Assembly: GCA_964458085.1 (NCBI GenBank)
Contig: CAYWFF010000024.1
Span: 1 to 14,869, forward strand
Origin: CAYWFF01 sp964458085
GTDB lineage: Bacteria > Patescibacteriota > Microgenomatia > UBA8517
Direction: 5' to 3'
Length of the DNA stretch: 14,869 bases
In this document: positions 14,401 through 14,869 of the stretch, piece by piece
How the letters are laid out: each line of letters opens with the position of its first letter
How positions within the stretch are numbered: position 1 is the first letter of the stretch
Notes under the pieces: generated by a model
The model's database searches: none
Told to the model about the DNA's origin: nothing
What the model saw: only the letters and a program-made list of their open reading frames with translations
Made by a program: the position numbers and the translations under genes

Positions 14401-14869
14401 TAGCAACGTCATTTTTAATATCGGGATTTGTCAGGTGAGGTACAAAGTCTTCATACCTGTGCCGTTGCACTTCGAGATAATAATCTTTTCCGAATACGTC
14501 ATAAAACCACTTTACAGTTTCCTTTGCTTTCTTTTGATCCTCTTCGATTAGCGCTTGAGCGACTTCTCCCAGGACACATGCGGAAGTAACTATCAAACCT
14601 TTAGCGTATTTTGCCAAAAGTTCACGATTAATCCTCGGTTTGTAATAATATCCTTCCAAATGAGCGATTGAAGTAATTTTCATCAAATTTTTATAACCTT
14701 CTTCATCTTTAGCCAAAAGAAGCAAATGGTTATAGTTAGCTGTCCCTCGCTCCGGTTTTTTGGTATGATCTCCGACAGTAGTATATGCCTCAAGCCCGAT
14801 AATCGGCTTAATTTCCCCGCCCAGTTTTTCAGCTTTTCTGATAAATTCAATTGCCCCATACATTGAGCC
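11486..14869 (-). CDS. dnaE: DNA polymerase III alpha subunit, N-terminus outside window
   Basis: The frame is open to the window edge; residues GS precede the first visible Met (14863-14861), matching the DHGSMYGAIEF start of the PHP region, so only about 40-50 residues are missing. From that Met: the PHP domain runs to ~200 (NYNHLLLLAK, ATNDAHYI); polymerase palm motifs follow, RGSAAGSFVSYIVGI (~338-351) and PPDIDLDIADD (D378, D380), with the third catalytic Asp in GLIKFDVLGIRNLSIL (D533). The spacing of these Asps is close to that of E. coli DnaE. The fingers and tandem HhH region (FGLNAIKNVGKAAIEAI) and the OB fold (FVKVNDDTGTIELVVFPKLY) follow to the end. About 1,170 residues in all, DnaE1-type length. 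It is the replicative polymerase of the cell. No intein or frameshift is seen; the stop is TGA. Confidence 0.97.
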   Translation of the reverse strand, partial: GSMYGAIEFIRKAEKLGGEIKPIIGLEAYTTVGDHTKKPERGTANYNHLLLLAKDEEGYKNLMKITSIAHLEGYYYKPRINRELLAKYAKGLIVTSACVLGEVAQALIEEDQKKAKETVKWFYDVFGKDYYLEVQRHRYEDFVPHLTNPDIKNDVATMAKNEKIVNKGIVKLSREFGIPLLATNDAHYIKKEDATAQDALVCISTGKNVTDVKRLRFIDVPTYYVASPEEMAGLFPDLPDALENSNKIADKCNLTISTLGKWFFPKFPLPEGKNEDEYLRELVYELMPERLGHEPTKEEKERAEYELEIIKNKGYSAYFLIVRDQVRFCDEAGIITNTRGSAAGSFVSYIVGITTVNPLIYYLPFERFLNPYRPSPPDIDLDIADDKRELLIKYMADTYGHEKVAQICTFGRMLSRSSVRDVARVLGYPYAIGDRISKMIPPPKQGFPITIQKAMAEVEDLKKLYDADPDAKKILDLAMQIEGNARHISVHAAGVVVSPTDLTDFTPIQREPSGDKVITQYEMHAAEDVGLIKFDVLGIRNLSILGSAVENVTKTRGITVNLKNIPLDDKKTFEMLGRGETMGVFQMGSGGMTKWLVELKPERIEDLMAMVALYRPGPMQTIPEYVERKRDPSKVSFLDPRMEKFLGASYGLIVYQDDLLFCALDLAGYTWEEADKFRKAVGKKIPEEMAAQKEKLFAGIIANGQTQEFAENLWKLFEPFQSYGFNKAHASSYGMVAYQTAYMKANYPVEYMCALLTAESNDTEKVSQAITECRRMGIKVFQPDINESQEGFTIIKDKNSLDGQAIRFGLNAIKNVGKAAIEAIFEERDKEQFHSFADFIIRVDGRRVNKKVLESLIKVGAFEAYGKRAALLASVDEIKAKVSKPKSDNSNQQGLFSTEDLGGAKNSEDVLVRSDVDEFDERELQNLERELLGFSLSSKPVFELLSSIAPLATHKIHDISPEETFQKIVRIAAVISEVRVIVTKKTGQEMAFVKVNDDTGTIELVVFPKLYQAIKDMLIDNTPLLISGKVDNREDTASVIVDKIETEDIAGGEGRRLFVRVPEGIDVVQLKRLKTLLLANPGQQFITLLFEGKNERQIDLPIKISWTKGLATQIAELLRIEEIGGEN

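Noticed and set aside
11486..14869. Possible intein, frameshift or recoded stop in dnaE
   Set aside because: The frame is continuous through all conserved polymerase motifs with normal spacing, and internal Trp codons are TGG.

Overview
The window looks like a low-GC bacterial chromosome segment from a member of the Candidate Phyla Radiation (Patescibacteria), most likely near the Microgenomates. This is an inference from protein style: a secreted beta-propeller protein with a charged cytoplasmic tail, a lamin-tail protein next to an RTX protein, a DnaQ/UvrC-like fusion, a stand-alone ATP-cone protein, a lysine-tailed L19, and many short membrane proteins. TGA is used as a stop (for example at the ends of dnaE and the exonuclease gene), which argues against the lineages that recode UGA. 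There are no rRNA or tRNA genes, mobile elements or CRISPR arrays. No stretch over 300 bases lacks a gene; the longest gap is 8300-8477.

Layout. 1-1583 (+): the 3' end of a lamin-tail-domain protein, then a membrane-anchored or secreted RTX-repeat protein. 1664-2386 (-): a PH-like-domain protein with a disordered charged N-terminus. 2538-3060 (+): a YtxG/YtxH-like pair of small envelope proteins. 3121-4566 (+): a DEDDh exonuclease fused to a GIY-YIG/UvrC-like nuclease with a four-cysteine motif. 4550-6750 (-): a membrane-anchored beta-propeller protein and a coupled 44-residue membrane protein. 6800-8299 (-): a stand-alone ATP-cone protein, a small coiled-coil protein, a 53-residue YqaE/Pmp3-type protein, and a membrane-anchored lysozyme-fold protein. 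8478-9930 (+): a secreted small protein, a 60-residue protein and a phosphodiester-glycosidase-domain protein. 9933-14869 (-): an MBL-fold hydrolase, yraN, rplS and the 3' part of dnaE.

Together, the left and middle parts are dominated by envelope and surface functions: adhesion or calcium-binding surface proteins, wall cleavage, and stress-type small membrane proteins. The right part is housekeeping (replication, ribosome, nuclease).

The main structural signal is in the promoters. At eight gene starts a -10-like hexamer lies 5-10 nt (mostly 6-7) upstream of the start codon, often with a TGn extension or a -35 box at 16-18 nt. Transcription would then begin at or next to the start codon, giving leaderless mRNAs. 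A perfect Shine-Dalgarno sequence is seen only inside an operon (before the YtxH-like gene), and a partial one before the TTG-started ATP-cone gene. Two short genes hidden in apparent gaps (4550-4684 and 7366-7527) were found by reading the minus strand.
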